A DNA stretch of 64,000 nucleotides from Streptomyces sp. SID8352 (GTDB lineage Bacteria; Actinomycetota; Actinomycetes; Streptomycetales; Streptomycetaceae): positions 248,183-312,182 of the forward strand of contig NZ_WWGX01000104.1 of assembly GCF_009862265.1 (NCBI RefSeq), read 5' to 3'. Below, one piece after another: positions 63,779 to 64,000 of the stretch. The notes under the pieces were generated by a model. It had not been told where the DNA came from. It was given only the letters and a program-made list of their open reading frames with translations, and made no database searches. The position numbers were made by a program, and so were the translations under genes. Every line of letters begins with the position of its first letter. Position 1 is the first letter of the stretch.

Positions 63779-64000
63779 ATGAGCCATTCCACCGATGTCG
63801 GGGAGAGACCGGTCACCCGACAGGACGGGCTGTACCGCAAGATCAGCCGCAAGCTGCTGCCCCTGCTGCTGGTCTGCTACACGTTCGCGGCCCTGGACCG
63901 CGTCAACATCGGGTTCGCCAAGCTGCAGATGTCGGAGGACATCGGGATCAGCGAAGCGGTGTACGGCCTCGGTGCGGGCATCTTCTTCCTGGGCTACGTC
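63779..64000 (+). CDS. MFS transporter, N-terminal part (cut by window end)
   Basis: The first 74 residues of a major facilitator: YRKISRKLLPLLLVCYTFAALDRVNIGFAKLQMSEDIGISEAVYGLGAGIFFLGYV. The DRVNIGFA motif in the first helix is characteristic of the anion:cation symporter (phthalate/tartrate permease-like) group, which takes up organic acids. The start is ATG 63779, six bases after GGGAGGGAG (63764-63772). It is divergent from the double-length AsnC regulator, its likely controller. Confidence 0.85.
   Translation, partial: MSHSTDVGERPVTRQDGLYRKISRKLLPLLLVCYTFAALDRVNIGFAKLQMSEDIGISEAVYGLGAGIFFLGYV

Overview
The window is 64 kb of a Streptomyces-type chromosome. The evidence is very high GC with strong third-position bias, GTG/TTG starts, translationally coupled operons, leaderless genes with a -10 TANNNT box six or seven bases before the ATG, and many actinomycete families (F420-dependent LLM oxidoreductase, DUF3040, a crotonyl-CoA carboxylase/reductase cluster, a Nur box). 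I see no insertion sequence, integrase, rRNA, tRNA or CRISPR array. The order of the Ni transporter, beta-galactosidase, alkA/ogt, pssA/psd and ccr-ecm genes recalls the S. coelicolor SCO64xx region from memory; I could not check this.

Layout. 1-5.3 kb: end of an XRE regulator, then a four-gene operon of reductive pyrimidine/hydantoin catabolism (beta-ureidopropionase-like amidohydrolase, class III aminotransferase, dihydropyrimidinase, F420-type LLM oxidoreductase) with a clear promoter and an upstream inverted repeat. 5.3-12.7 kb: a secreted protein, a lipoate/biotin ligase-family protein, a DUF3040 protein and two different cation:proton antiporters flanking a small AT-rich structured element. 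12.8-16.2 kb: molybdate ABC transporter modABC (minus) with an HTH-Mop sensor upstream. 16.4-19.3 kb: an IMPase-family phosphatase, then an FAD oxidoreductase coupled to a macro-domain protein. 19.4-25 kb: a five-gene nickel/peptide-type ABC operon preceded by a 19-bp perfect hairpin and a match to the nickel-responsive Nur operator. 25.1-31.3 kb: a P450 divergent from a very large Tat-exported GH2 beta-galactosidase with an inserted LamG-like domain. 31.3-34.4 kb: alkylation repair (Ada-N/AraC/AlkA protein and Ogt). 34.5-38 kb: a TetR/SDR divergent pair with matching promoters, a Nudix hydrolase and glycerate kinase.

38.4-40 kb: psd and pssA (phosphatidylethanolamine synthesis). 40.1-49.4 kb: the ethylmalonyl-CoA pathway genes ccr-ecm-mcl-mch-msd on the minus strand, preceded by a TetR regulator and a duplicated 3-hydroxyacyl-CoA dehydrogenase. 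Together these can turn acetoacetyl/3-hydroxybutyryl-CoA units, via crotonyl-CoA, into glyoxylate plus propionyl-CoA, and can supply ethylmalonyl-CoA to polyketide synthesis. 49.8-54.1 kb: a HEAT-repeat protein, an S33 exopeptidase, an orphan C-terminal fragment of a nuclease-like toxin and a LysR regulator. 54.2-59.3 kb: an MFS/cysteine hydrolase operon and a drug-efflux MFS with a divergent TetR that carries an N-terminal zinc-binding motif. 59.6-62.2 kb: a cold-shock group (small conserved protein, DEAD-box RNA helicase, CspA with a long structured leader). 62.6-64 kb: a double-length Lrp/AsnC regulator divergent from an MFS transporter cut by the window end.

Most of the region is housekeeping and catabolic chromosome. 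The best candidates for new biology are the AT-rich three-stem element between the antiporters, the low-complexity extension in front of the alkA core, the orphan nuclease fragment, and the matched TetR/SDR operator-promoters.
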